From TMED8 sp038125725 (GTDB taxonomy: Bacteria > Pseudomonadota > Alphaproteobacteria > Rhodospirillales > Casp-alpha2): a stretch of DNA of 64,000 nucleotides. The notes below the pieces were generated by a model. That model did no database searches. It was not told the origin of the DNA and worked only from the letters and a program-made list of their open reading frames with translations. Of the stretch, positions 9,535 to 17,683 are shown in pieces. Each line of letters begins with the position of its first letter. The first letter of the stretch is position 1. A program made the position numbers and the translations under genes. The stretch spans positions 122,504 to 186,503 of the forward strand of contig JAYPEK010000002.1 in NCBI GenBank assembly GCA_038125725.1, in the 5' to 3' direction.

Positions 9535-11030
9535 CCGGCGTCGCGTTCGCGCAAGGCCGTCTTCAACACCTTGCCGTAGTTGTTCTTCGGCAGGCTGTCG
9601 ACGCGCACGTAGGCCTTCGGCCGCTTGAAGCGCGCGATCCGCTCAAGGCAAAGCTTGTCCAGTTCCGCCTCCGGCGCCGTGCCGACCACGTAGGCGACGA
9701 TGATCTCGCCCCATTCGGGATCGGGCCGGCCGATGACCGAGACCTCGCTCACGTCCGGGTGCTCGAGCAGCACTTCCTCGACCTCGCGCGGGTAGATGTT
9801 GGTGCCGCCGGAGATGATCACGTCCTTGGCCCGGTCCTTGAGCGTCAGGAACCCGTCCTCGTCCATGGCGCCGACGTCGCCGGTATGCAGCCAGCCGCCC
9901 TTGAGCGTCTCGGCGGTGGCGTCGGGGTTTTGCCAATAGCCCTTCATCACCGCGTCGCCGGCGACCAGAACCTCGCCGGTCTCGCCAGGGGGAAGCGTCG
10001 CGTCGTTCCCGTCGGCGACGCGCACCGCAACGGCCGAATTGGCGATGCCCACCGACGCCAGCCGCTCGGCCCAGCGGGGATGCGCCTTGTCGGCGATGGT
10101 GGCGCGGTTGGCCACGGTGATCGTCATCGGGCTTTCGCCCTGGCCGTAGATCTGCGCCAGGCAGGGCCCGAAGCGATCCAGCGCGGCGCGGGCGTCCTCC
10201 ACGTACATGGGGCCGCCACCGTAGATGATGGCGCGGAAGCCAGCCTTGGGCGGATCGGCGGGGCTTTCGACCATGCGCTTGACCATGGTGGGCGCGGCGA
10301 ACAGCGAGGTCCCCGGCCAGGCGTCTGCGAGGCGGAAGATCTCGGCCGGATCGAAGCCGCCCGAGGCCGGGACCACGTTGCAGGCTGCCGCCAAGACGTG
10401 CGGCACCATATAGATGCCCGAACCGTGGCTCATGGGCGCGGCGTGGATGATGGCGTCGGTGGGGCCCGTCGGGTCGATGTCCGAATGATAGGCCAGCGCC
10501 ATGGCGTAGAGATTGCGGTGCGTCAGCATCGCCCCCTTGGGCCGGCCGGTGGTGCCCGACGTGTAGAACAGCCAGGCGAGATCGTCGGGCGCCGCTTCCG
10601 CCAGCGCCGCCGGTTCGCCCGCGAACAGCGCCTCGTAGTCGGTGCCTTCGAAGACGATGAGTTTCTCCAGCGTGGCCGGCGCGTGGTCCTGGATCGCATC
10701 GGCCAGTTCCGGCCCGGCGAGGCAGACCTTGGCGCCTGAATTCTCCAGGATGTAGCCGAGCTCCGCGCCGTGCAGCTTGGCGTTGGCGGGCACCGCGGCG
10801 AAGCCGCCCCACCAGATGCCGTACATGGCCTCGACGTATTCCGGCCGGTTTTTGGAACAGATGGCGACCCGCGCCCCGGGCTCCAATCCCAGCGCCTTCA
10901 AGCCCGCCGCCAGCCGGGCGGCGCGGTGCATCAGCGCGGCGTAGTCCTGGACCATGGTTTCGCCGAACGCCACGGCGGGATTGCCGGGGAACGCCTTGCC
11001 GGCGCGTTCGAGCCAGAGCGCCAGGTTCAC
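9531..11030 (-). CDS. AMP-dependent acyl-CoA synthetase/ligase
   Basis: A 499-residue ANL-superfamily enzyme that activates a carboxylic acid to an adenylate and then to the CoA thioester. The P-loop-like A3 motif is WLFYTSGTTGRPKGAMLTH (about residues 153-171), later motifs are IYGQGE, GWLHTGDVGAMDEDGFL and the A10 lysine region KNNYGKVLKTALRE near the end. It is the last gene of a leftward operon after queF and osmC, 4 bases from osmC. The acid substrate is not evident; the family spans fatty, aromatic and dicarboxylic acids. Confidence 0.9.
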   Translation of the reverse strand: MNLALWLERAGKAFPGNPAVAFGETMVQDYAALMHRAARLAAGLKALGLEPGARVAICSKNRPEYVEAMYGIWWGGFAAVPANAKLHGAELGYILENSGAKVCLAGPELADAIQDHAPATLEKLIVFEGTDYEALFAGEPAALAEAAPDDLAWLFYTSGTTGRPKGAMLTHRNLYAMALAYHSDIDPTGPTDAIIHAAPMSHGSGIYMVPHVLAAACNVVPASGGFDPAEIFRLADAWPGTSLFAAPTMVKRMVESPADPPKAGFRAIIYGGGPMYVEDARAALDRFGPCLAQIYGQGESPMTITVANRATIADKAHPRWAERLASVGIANSAVAVRVADGNDATLPPGETGEVLVAGDAVMKGYWQNPDATAETLKGGWLHTGDVGAMDEDGFLTLKDRAKDVIISGGTNIYPREVEEVLLEHPDVSEVSVIGRPDPEWGEIIVAYVVGTAPEAELDKLCLERIARFKRPKAYVRVDSLPKNNYGKVLKTALRERDAG

Positions 11031-11034
11031 CCGA

Positions 11035-11469
11035 TCAACCCTCGCCCGATTCGATCTTCACGTCCCAGGTGATTTCGGCGGTTGCCGAGATCATCTTCGA
11101 TGCCGAGCAGTATTTTTCCACCGACAAGCGCACCGCCTCTTCGGCCTTGGCCAGCGGCACGTCGCCCTTCACGGTGAAGCTCATGTGCGCCCTGACGAAG
11201 ACGGCAGGCACCGCGTCGGCGCGCTCGGCGGTCAAGTCGCAGATCACGTCCTCGACGGGTTGGCGCATCTTTTTCAGAATGCTGACCACGTCGAAACTGG
11301 AGCAGCCGCCCATGCCGATCAGCACGACCTCCATCGGCGAGGCGCCGATCCGCACCGCGCCCTCGGCGGCGGAGCCCTCCATCAGGAACGACTGGCCTCG
11401 TTCGGTGGAGCCGATGAAGCGGAGCCCGCCGGCCCAATCGACCCGGCCTTTCAACACCGCGCCCGCCAT
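11035..11469 (-). CDS. OsmC family protein
   Basis: A 144-residue OsmC/Ohr-fold protein, which commonly reduces organic or fatty-acid hydroperoxides. Both conserved cysteines are present: MGGCSSFDVVSILKK near residue 52 and SVEKYCSASKMI near 125. I start it at the internal ATG 11469 rather than further upstream because that codon overlaps the queF stop (TGATG) and gives the family length. It lies between queF and an acyl-CoA ligase in one operon. The role is inferred from the family. Confidence 0.9.
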   Translation of the reverse strand: MAGAVLKGRVDWAGGLRFIGSTERGQSFLMEGSAAEGAVRIGASPMEVVLIGMGGCSSFDVVSILKKMRQPVEDVICDLTAERADAVPAVFVRAHMSFTVKGDVPLAKAEEAVRLSVEKYCSASKMISATAEITWDVKIESGEG

Positions 11470-11933
11470 CAGCCGCGCCCCCGGTAGGGCGCGACGCCCT
11501 GGTCGGGCAGCCACAAGCCTTCCGGCGGCTCGCCGGTCTGGTAGAAGACGTCGATGGGGATGCCGCCGCGCGGATACCAATAGCCGCCGATGCGCAGCCA
11601 GCGGGGCGAGATGGCGTCCTCGATGCGTTTGGCGACGGTCAGCGTGCAGTCCTCGTGAAACGACGGATGATTGCGGAACGAGCTCAGGAACAGTTTTAAG
11701 GACTTGCTCTCGACGATGGCGTCCTCGGGCACGTAGTCGATGACCAGATGGGCGAAATCCGGCTGGCCGGTGACCGGGCAGATGGAGGTGAACTCGGGCG
11801 CCGTGAAGCGCACCAGATAGTCGGTCTCCTGGTGCGGGTTGGGCACCGCTTCCAGGACGGCCTCGTCGGGGCTCGCCGGTAAGTCCGCGGCGCCGCCCAA
11901 CTGGGTCAGGTTCTCATAGATGCTGTCGCTCAT
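11469..11933 (-). CDS. queF: NADPH-dependent 7-cyano-7-deazaguanine reductase QueF
   Basis: QueF reduces preQ0 to preQ1 with NADPH in the cytosol. The catalytic cysteine motif is FTSICPVTGQPDFAHL (about residues 50-65) and the QueF motif is ESKSLKLFLSSFRNH (about 75-89). At 154 residues it is the short, unimodular YkvM type. ATG 11933 was chosen because it begins the conserved region; ATGs further upstream would add unconserved residues. It heads an operon with osmC (one-base overlap) and an acyl-CoA ligase, and is 7.5 kb from queC. Confidence 0.94.
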   Translation of the reverse strand: MSDSIYENLTQLGGAADLPASPDEAVLEAVPNPHQETDYLVRFTAPEFTSICPVTGQPDFAHLVIDYVPEDAIVESKSLKLFLSSFRNHPSFHEDCTLTVAKRIEDAISPRWLRIGGYWYPRGGIPIDVFYQTGEPPEGLWLPDQGVAPYRGRG

Positions 11934-12069
11934 GCCCGCATGGTCTCCATTCCGGGACATTGGGTCAATGGCGGTTTTCGGAAAGCGGATGCCCACTGTT
12001 CCAGCATCCCTGGCTGTCGGCAGCGCCGCATGCTATGCAGAAACCAGTGTGATCGGGGTGGAGGCTCGC

Positions 12070-13242
12070 ATGGATACCGGCCGGAACTGGCTGCGCCAGC
12101 GCGGTACCGAGGAAGACGACAAGGTCGGCTTTATCGAGCTTTTCTATGACCTGATCTTCGTCTTTTCCATCGTCCAGCTCTCGCACACCATGGCGCACCA
12201 CTATTCGGTGCTTGGCATGGCAGAGGCGGCGGTGATGATCCTCGCCGTCTGGTGGGTGTGGATCTATACCGCCTGGGCGACGAATTGGCTCAATCCGGAT
12301 TGCATGCCGGTGCGGCTGATGCTGTTCGTGCTGATGTTCCTGGGCCTGGTGCTCTCGACGTCGATCCCAGAGGCCTTCGCCGGCAGGGGGGCGCTTTTCG
12401 CCGGGGCTTACGTGGCGATGCAGTTCGGCCGCACGTTGTTTCTGATCGTCGCCATGCGAGGCGAGACAGGGGCGAGACCCGCCACCTTCAAGCGCATGGC
12501 TTGCTGGTTCGCGCTGTCGGCGGTGCTATGGATCGCCGGTGCTTTCGCGCACCACGAGGAGCGGCTCGTGCTCTGGGCGGGGGGCATCGCCATCGATTTC
12601 CTGGCGCCGGCCTGGGGCTACTGGGTTCCGGGGCTGGGCCGCTCGTCGGAGCGTGACTGGGACGTTTCCGGTGCGCACATGGCGGAGCGCTGTGCGCTGT
12701 TCATCATCATCTGCCTGGGCGAGACCATTTTGGTCATGGGCCGCACCTTTTCCGAAGGGGTGCCCGGCGTCGGCGCCTTTGCCGCTTTCGGACTTGCGTT
12801 TCTCACCGCTGCCGCCATGTGGTGGATTTATTTCCGCTTCGGTCATCACCGCGCCGCCAAGCTGATCGAGGAGACCGATAATCCGGGCGGTGTCGCGCGC
12901 TGGGCTTATACCTACGCCCATATCCCCATCGTCGCCGGCATCATTCTCTCCGCCGTCGGCCTGGAGTTCCTGCTGGCCCATCCAAGCGATCCGGCAAGCC
13001 CCGGGACCGCCGGAGCGCTAATCGGCGGGCCGCTGGTTTACCTGGCGGGGAACCTGATTTTCAAAGGGTTGATTTCCCGCCGCCCGCCACTGTCGCACCT
13101 CGTCGGGCTGGCGCTGCTGGCGGGCCTGGCAGGCCTGGCGGTCATGGCCACGCCGCTCACGATCATGCAGTTGGCGGCCGCCGTCGTCGCCGTGCTGGTT
13201 TTTGTTGCCGTGTGGGAATGGGCATCGCTGGCTGAGGCCTGA
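12070..13242 (+). CDS. ltrA: Low-temperature-requirement protein A (LtrA) family membrane protein
   Basis: A 390-residue polytopic membrane protein with about ten to twelve helices and the LtrA signatures KVGFIELFYDLIFVFSIVQL near the N-terminus and HMAERCALFIIICLGETIL in the middle. The molecular function of the family is unknown; in Listeria a member is needed for growth in the cold. ATG 12070 has GGAGG (12060-12064) five bases upstream. It is divergent from queF and followed by a structured non-coding stretch. Confidence 0.88.
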   Translation: MDTGRNWLRQRGTEEDDKVGFIELFYDLIFVFSIVQLSHTMAHHYSVLGMAEAAVMILAVWWVWIYTAWATNWLNPDCMPVRLMLFVLMFLGLVLSTSIPEAFAGRGALFAGAYVAMQFGRTLFLIVAMRGETGARPATFKRMACWFALSAVLWIAGAFAHHEERLVLWAGGIAIDFLAPAWGYWVPGLGRSSERDWDVSGAHMAERCALFIIICLGETILVMGRTFSEGVPGVGAFAAFGLAFLTAAAMWWIYFRFGHHRAAKLIEETDNPGGVARWAYTYAHIPIVAGIILSAVGLEFLLAHPSDPASPGTAGALIGGPLVYLAGNLIFKGLISRRPPLSHLVGLALLAGLAGLAVMATPLTIMQLAAAVVAVLVFVAVWEWASLAEA

Positions 13243-13284
13243 GCGGCCGGCGATTGGCTTTTCCGCAAGGGGTTCCTGAAAAAA

Positions 13285-13377
13285 GTGTGACGCGGGCCCG
13301 GCGATTGATCGGGGCCGGTAGCGGAACGCGGGGGTGGGTTCCGCTCCTGGATGGCCGCGCGCCAGGGCGCGTCACAC
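13285..13377 (-). ncRNA. Compact branched RNA-like element, possible ncRNA or complex terminator
   Basis: A 10-base perfect outer stem (GTGTGACGCG at 13285-13294 with CGCGTCACAC at 13368-13377) encloses three hairpins: GGCCC/GGGCC (13295-13316), AGCGGAAC/GTTCCGCT (13320-13345) and CCTGG/CCAGG (13346-13366). The last two stems abut and only one or two bases separate the others, so nearly every base is in a helix or a loop. On the minus strand a run of six T follows the closing stem. It lies downstream of the leftward small secreted protein gene. It does not match a tRNA (no T-loop). It may be that gene's terminator or a separate RNA. Confidence 0.45.
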
Positions 13378-13408
13378 GAAGTTAACGAGGTGAATAGAGG
13401 GGGTGGGC

Positions 13409-13684
13409 TTACTCGGCCGGCATCAGTTTGCCGTCTTTGATGACGGCCTTCTGCTCGCCGGAAAGTTCCAGCTTGTCACCACCTTCGTTGGAAATGGTGC
13501 ATTTCTCGCAGACGCTTTCGACGGTTTCGCCGGCGGCAATCTCGACCGCGTTGGATTCGCCAACTTCGGTGACGGTGACGGTGCGGTCTTCCGTGTCCTG
13601 GTTGGAAATGTCGACGGCGTGCGCGGGCTCGGCGAGCAGGAATACCGAAAGCGCCACGGCGCCGACGGTGAGCAGGCTCTTCAT
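13409..13684 (-). CDS. Small secreted protein of unknown function
   Basis: The 91-residue product begins MKSLLTVGAVALSVFLLAEP and has a signal-peptide cleavage site after AHA. The mature part, about 70 residues, is acidic and beta-rich looking (TVTVTEVGESNAVEIAAGE) with a CEKC pair near residue 61 that could form a disulfide or bind a metal. ATG 13684 is preceded by GGAGA at about 9 bases. It is divergent from a LysR regulator across an AT-rich 147-base gap, so it may be a target of that regulator. I do not recognise the family. Confidence 0.75.
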   Translation of the reverse strand: MKSLLTVGAVALSVFLLAEPAHAVDISNQDTEDRTVTVTEVGESNAVEIAAGETVESVCEKCTISNEGGDKLELSGEQKAVIKDGKLMPAE

Positions 13685-13831
13685 CTTGGGTGTCTCCAGT
13701 TCAAGAGAGTCGTCCGGAAGTGGACGAGGGCTGTTATCGCCCATTTTTAAATACAAAGATAGCGAATTAATTTGATGTTTTTATCGAAAAATATGATTTT
13801 ATTTCACATCATCAACGGGTGTGAGATCGCC

Positions 13832-14686
13832 ATGGACGTCGTTCTCGCCAAGACCTTTATCGCCGTCTGTGACGTCGGCAGTTTCATCAAGGCCTCCGAG
13901 CGCCTTTATGTGACGCAATCGACCGTCAGCGCGCGGATCAAGCAGCTCGAGGATCAGCTGGGTCAGGCGCTGTTCGTGCGCACCAAGGCCGGTGCCAGCC
14001 TGACGCCAGCGGGTCAGCGTTTCCTGCCCTTCGCGGAGAAGTTCGTGCAAACCTGGGAGCATGCCCGCCAGGAGGTTGCGCTGCCGGAATCGATCTGTTC
14101 CATTCTCACCGTCGGCGCCGAGTTCACGCTGTGGGAGCGATTGTTCGTCAATTGGATTCCCTGGATCCGCAAGGCCCTGCCGGACCTGGCGGTGCGTGCC
14201 GAGGTTGGCACGCCGGGGCAACTGATGACCCACCTGGCGGAGGGACTGCTGGACCTTGCCGTGACCTATACGCCGCAGCAGCGATCAGGCCTTATCGTCG
14301 AGGAATTGATGGTCGAGGAACTGGTGCTGGCCGGATCGCGCGCGGATGCGCGGGGACCGGAGGACGGCGACTATATCTATGTCGATTGGGGGGCGGAATT
14401 CCGCATGGCGCACACGGAAGCCTTTCAATACAGCACCAGCCCGGTGCTGGCCGTCGACTACGGGCCGCTGGCGCTGCAGCATATCGTGGTCAACGGCGGC
14501 TCCGCCTATCTGCCGCTGCGCCTGGTCCGGCCGCGATTGCAAGACGGCTCGCTCCACCAGATCGAAGGTGCACCGGTGTTCCAGCGCTCGGCTTATATCG
14601 CGCGCTACCCGTCCGATGATGATGTCCGTTTCGAAACCGCCATCGAGGGGCTGCGATACGTGGCCGCGCTGGAGCCCGAAGTCTGA
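13832..14686 (+). CDS. LysR-family transcriptional regulator
   Basis: The N-terminal winged helix-turn-helix is clear: FIAVCDVGSFIKASERLYVT, then QSTVSARIKQLEDQLGQALF and the wing RTKAGASLTPAGQRFLP (about residues 8-67). A substrate-binding-like effector domain follows to residue 284. ATG 13832 gives the usual LysR start; in-frame upstream codons lie in the AT-rich promoter region. The gene is divergent from a small secreted protein, the standard arrangement for a LysR target. The effector is unknown. Confidence 0.92.
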   Translation: MDVVLAKTFIAVCDVGSFIKASERLYVTQSTVSARIKQLEDQLGQALFVRTKAGASLTPAGQRFLPFAEKFVQTWEHARQEVALPESICSILTVGAEFTLWERLFVNWIPWIRKALPDLAVRAEVGTPGQLMTHLAEGLLDLAVTYTPQQRSGLIVEELMVEELVLAGSRADARGPEDGDYIYVDWGAEFRMAHTEAFQYSTSPVLAVDYGPLALQHIVVNGGSAYLPLRLVRPRLQDGSLHQIEGAPVFQRSAYIARYPSDDDVRFETAIEGLRYVAALEPEV

Positions 14687-14822
14687 GGGCAATGGACTCT
14701 CTCAAGTATCGAAGCTTCCGATATCAATGACAATTTATATTCGTTTTTTATGTTTTTGGCGGAGATGTAGAAACGCCGATGGGCGAACCGTTTCGTTCGT
14801 ATCCGTGTCCGGAGTCACGACC

Positions 14823-14945
14823 ATGACGAAATTCCGCAGAAGCCACCGAATCCGGCGAACCGCAATCAGCCGCCGGCGGCTGTCGCCAAAACATACCTTT
14901 TCACGCCTGACCGACGCACCCCGCGTTCTGAAGAAACCCCAATGA
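14823..14945 (+). CDS. Small very basic ORF, 40 residues, coupled to the next gene
   Basis: ATG 14823 has GGAG (14811-14814) eight bases upstream, and the TGA overlaps the ATG of the next gene (ATGA at 14942-14945). The product starts MTKFRRSHRIRRTAISRRRL and is about one quarter Arg, with Lys and His besides. The spacing and overlap suggest real translation, perhaps as a leader peptide that couples translation of the secreted protein behind it. No family is recognised and it could be chance in GC-rich DNA. Confidence 0.45.
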   Translation: MTKFRRSHRIRRTAISRRRLSPKHTFSRLTDAPRVLKKPQ

Positions 14946-15172
14946 ACAAACTCGTCCACGCCGCCATCGGTGCCGCACTTCTCACCGCCGCGCTGGCGGT
15001 TCCGGTTAATCAGGCCCATGCACAAACGGGGGCGCAAAAGCCCAGCGATTCCTGCGCCGACATCAAGGACGTCAAGGAGAAGGTCGCCTGCATCAAGGCC
15101 CGCAACGCCAAGCTGAAGGGCAAGATGCCGCCGGCACCGCCGAAACCCCCGGTGCCGCCGAAGAAGCCATAA
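14942..15172 (+). CDS. Small secreted protein with proline-rich tail
   Basis: A 76-residue product with a signal peptide (residues 1-27, ending QAHA). The mature part has two cysteines in SCADIKDVKEKVACIKARN, probably a disulfide-linked helical hairpin, and ends in a Pro/Lys tail (PPAPPKPPVPPKKP). It overlaps the stop of the basic 40-residue frame upstream. Small proteins of this kind are common and poorly known in alphaproteobacteria; I cannot assign a function. Confidence 0.7.
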   Translation: MNKLVHAAIGAALLTAALAVPVNQAHAQTGAQKPSDSCADIKDVKEKVACIKARNAKLKGKMPPAPPKPPVPPKKP

Positions 15173-15296
15173 AACCCTTGAGTTCGCGCGCCGGCGGGTG
15201 GTGCCGGCACCATGACCGACATATCTATTGATTGAAGGGCCGGTGCCTATCGAGGGCCGGTGCCGACGCATGGTTTCTGTCTATCGAGAGGTCATC

Positions 15297-16235
15297 ATGC
15301 CTGACAAGCTGTACAAGATTCTGGGGGTCAAGCCGGACGCCTCGGAGAAGGAAATCCGCCAGGCCTACCGCAACCTGGCGAAGAAGCATCACCCGGACCT
15401 GAACCCCGGCGACAAGGCGTCGGAGGATAAATTCCGCGAGGTGCAGGCCGCCCACGACATACTTTCCGACGCGACCAAGCGCCGACAGTACGACGCCGGC
15501 GAGATCGATTCCGAGGGCAAGGAGACGCCGCGTTCGTTCTACCGGGAATACGCCGCCGGCGGCGACGGCCATGCCTACCGCTCGACCGCGGGCTTCGACG
15601 ATCTCGGCGATATTTTCTCCGAGTTGTTCCGCCGCGGCCATGGCCATGCCGGTCACGCCGGGCCTGGAGGCGGTGAAACCCATATCCGCATGCAGGGCGG
15701 CGATCTCCGCTACCAGATGCAGGTGCCGTTCCTGGACGCCGTCTTGGGCGCGACGACGCGCCTGACGCTGCCCGGCGGCCAGACCCTCGACGTCACCATT
15801 CCGCCGGGCCACCGCGACGGCCAGGTGCTGCGCTTGAAGGGCGAGGGCATGCCGGGCATCGGCGGCGGCCATGCCGGCGACGCCTATATCGAGGTGCAGG
15901 TGACGCCGCACGCCACCTTCCGCCGCGACGGCGACGACATCGTCGTCGACCTGCCGATTTCCATCGACGAAGCCGTGCTGGGCGCTTCCTTGCGCGTCCC
16001 GACGGTGCACGGCCCGGTGACCATGAAGGTGCCGAAGGGCGCCAATACGGGCGACGTGCTCAGGCTCAAGGGCAAGGGCGTGCCGGCGCGGGGCAAGCGC
16101 CCGGCCAGCGACCAGAAGGTGGTGTTGAGCGTTAAGCTGCCGAAGACCATCGACGCGGATCTCAGCGCCGCCATCGGCGAGTGGGCCAAGACCCACCACT
16201 ACGATCCACGCAGCGGCATGGAAAAGGGAGGCTGA
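15297..16235 (+). CDS. cbpA: CbpA-type DnaJ co-chaperone
   Basis: The J domain is at residues 1-70 with the HPD motif (KKHHPDLNPG near residue 34). A G-rich linker and two C-terminal peptide-binding beta domains follow (VPFLDAVLGATTRLTLPGG near 145). The zinc-finger of true DnaJ is absent, which defines the CbpA/DjlA-like class, here 312 residues. ATG 15297 has GAGAGG five bases upstream. CbpA assists DnaK and binds curved DNA in E. coli. The modulator CbpM is encoded 7 bases downstream. Confidence 0.93.
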   Translation: MPDKLYKILGVKPDASEKEIRQAYRNLAKKHHPDLNPGDKASEDKFREVQAAHDILSDATKRRQYDAGEIDSEGKETPRSFYREYAAGGDGHAYRSTAGFDDLGDIFSELFRRGHGHAGHAGPGGGETHIRMQGGDLRYQMQVPFLDAVLGATTRLTLPGGQTLDVTIPPGHRDGQVLRLKGEGMPGIGGGHAGDAYIEVQVTPHATFRRDGDDIVVDLPISIDEAVLGASLRVPTVHGPVTMKVPKGANTGDVLRLKGKGVPARGKRPASDQKVVLSVKLPKTIDADLSAAIGEWAKTHHYDPRSGMEKGG

Positions 16236-16242
16236 GGCGATG

Positions 16243-16572
16243 ATGAACGAAAGCGACGTGCTCGGCCGTTTCCACGGCCTCGGCCGTAAGACGCTCATGG
16301 TGTGGATCGAACGCGGCTGGCTAGCGCCGGAGCGCGGCCACAGGGGCTACCGGTTCCGCGAGATCGACCTGGCCCGCATCCGCCTGATCCGCGAGTTCAC
16401 CCGCGAGATGGCCTTGGACGACAATGCGTTGGACGTGGTGCTGCCGCTGCTCGACCAGGTGCACGGGCTGCGCCATCGCCTGCGCTGCCTGGCCGACGCC
16501 GTCAGCGCCGAGCCGGCCCATGTGCGTCGGCGTATTGCGGCGAAGATCGAAAGGAGTGTCGGCGCCGGGTGA
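16243..16572 (+). CDS. cbpM: Chaperone modulator CbpM (MerR-like)
   Basis: A 109-residue protein with an N-terminal MerR-type helix-turn-helix (TLMVWIERGWLAPERGHRGY, then RFREIDLARIRLIREF) and a helical tail. CbpM binds the J domain of CbpA and inhibits it. The position directly behind cbpA supports the call. ATG 16240 and ATG 16243 are both possible; the second has better spacing (5 bases) from GAGG at 16234-16237. The stop abuts the stop of the convergent HD-GYP gene. Confidence 0.88.
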   Translation: MNESDVLGRFHGLGRKTLMVWIERGWLAPERGHRGYRFREIDLARIRLIREFTREMALDDNALDVVLPLLDQVHGLRHRLRCLADAVSAEPAHVRRRIAAKIERSVGAG

Positions 16573-17679
16573 TCAGTCCTGGAACTGACTGGCGATTTCG
16601 CGAAATTCATCGGCGATCCGTTCGAACGCCTCAACGATCGCGGGATCGAAGTGAATGCCCTTGCCTTCGCTGATGATCTGGATGGCTTTTTCGTGCGGAA
16701 AGGCGGGCTTGTAGACCCGCTTGGAAATCAATGCGTCATAGACGTCGGCAACCGCCATCAGCCGCGCCGAAAGCGGGATGGCCGTGCCGGCAAGTCCTTC
16801 CGGGTATCCCGATCCGTCCCATTTCTCCTGGTGGCTGTAGGCGATTTCGCGTGCCAACTGCAGGAACGAGGACTCGCTGTCGAAATCATCGTCGCCGGCG
16901 ATGAGCGCGACCTCCGCCTGCAGGATGGCATCGCGTCCGAGCGTCGTGTGGGTTTTCATGACCTCGAATTCCGCTTCCGTCAGTTTGCCCGGTTTCAACA
17001 GGATGCTGTCGGGGACGCCGACCTTGCCGATATCGTGCAGCGGCGCCGACTTGTACAAGAGTTCGATGGTCCGGTCGTCCAGGTCGTCGGCATAGGGGGA
17101 ATCTTCGCTCAATGCGGTCGCCAGGGCGCGGACATAGTGCTGGGTGCGGCGGATATGGTTGCCGGTTTCGTTGTCCCGGGTTTCGGCCAGCGACGCCAGG
17201 CTGAGGATGGTCACGTCCTGGGTCAGGGCCAGTTCACGTGTCCGTTCCGCGACCCGTGCCTCGAGAACCTGGTTCTGGTTGCGCAGTTCCTGGCGGGCTT
17301 TCTGGATGAACAGATGGTTTTTGATCCTGGCGAGCACGATAGGCGGCGAAAACGGCTTGGTGACGTAGTCGACGGCGCCCAATTCGAGCCCGTTCATTTC
17401 GTCGCCGGCCTGACCCATGGCGGAGACGAAAATCACCGGAATGTCGCGCGTGGCTTCGTCGGCCTTGAGCCGGCGGCAGACCTCGTAGCCGTCCATGGCC
17501 GGCATCATGATATCGAGCAAGATCAAATCCGGCGCCGGTGACGCCTTGGATCTTTCCAGGGCCTACGCGCCGTCTTTGGCCACCACCAGCCGATAAAGCG
17601 GGCGCAGCAAGTCCATCAGGATGCTGATGTTTACCGGCTCGTCGTCGACGATCAGAACGGTCTGTCTGCTTTCTTCCAT
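16573..17679 (-). pseudogene. HD-GYP response regulator interrupted by an in-frame TAG
   Basis: Read from ATG 17679 the frame gives a receiver domain (TVLIVDDEPVNISILMDLL, phosphoacceptor Asp56 in LLDIMMPAMDGYEV) and an HD-GYP phosphodiesterase domain (HDIGKVGVPD near residue 215, HQEKWDGSGYPEG near 285). Codon 39 is TAG (17563-17565), between AKDGA and ALE, where relatives usually have Lys; everything after it stays in frame. Such proteins hydrolyse cyclic-di-GMP. The gene starts 4 bases after the hybrid kinase stop, so it is its natural output. It is either a recent pseudogene, a sequencing error, or expressed only from an internal start after the stop, which would lose part of the receiver. 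Confidence 0.85.
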
Positions 17680-17683
17680 GGTT

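Noticed and set aside
13285..13377. A tRNA or tRNA-Sec gene, because the element is cloverleaf-like
   Set aside because: There is no T-loop sequence, no recognisable anticodon arm and no CCA region on either strand.
15236..15268. Repeat of GGGCCGGTGCC before cbpA
   Set aside because: Two short GC-rich copies in the leader could easily be chance, and no pairing or operator logic is evident.
17563..17565. TAG read as pyrrolysine
   Set aside because: The gene is a response regulator, not a methylamine methyltransferase, and no pyl genes are seen; a nonsense mutation or error is simpler.
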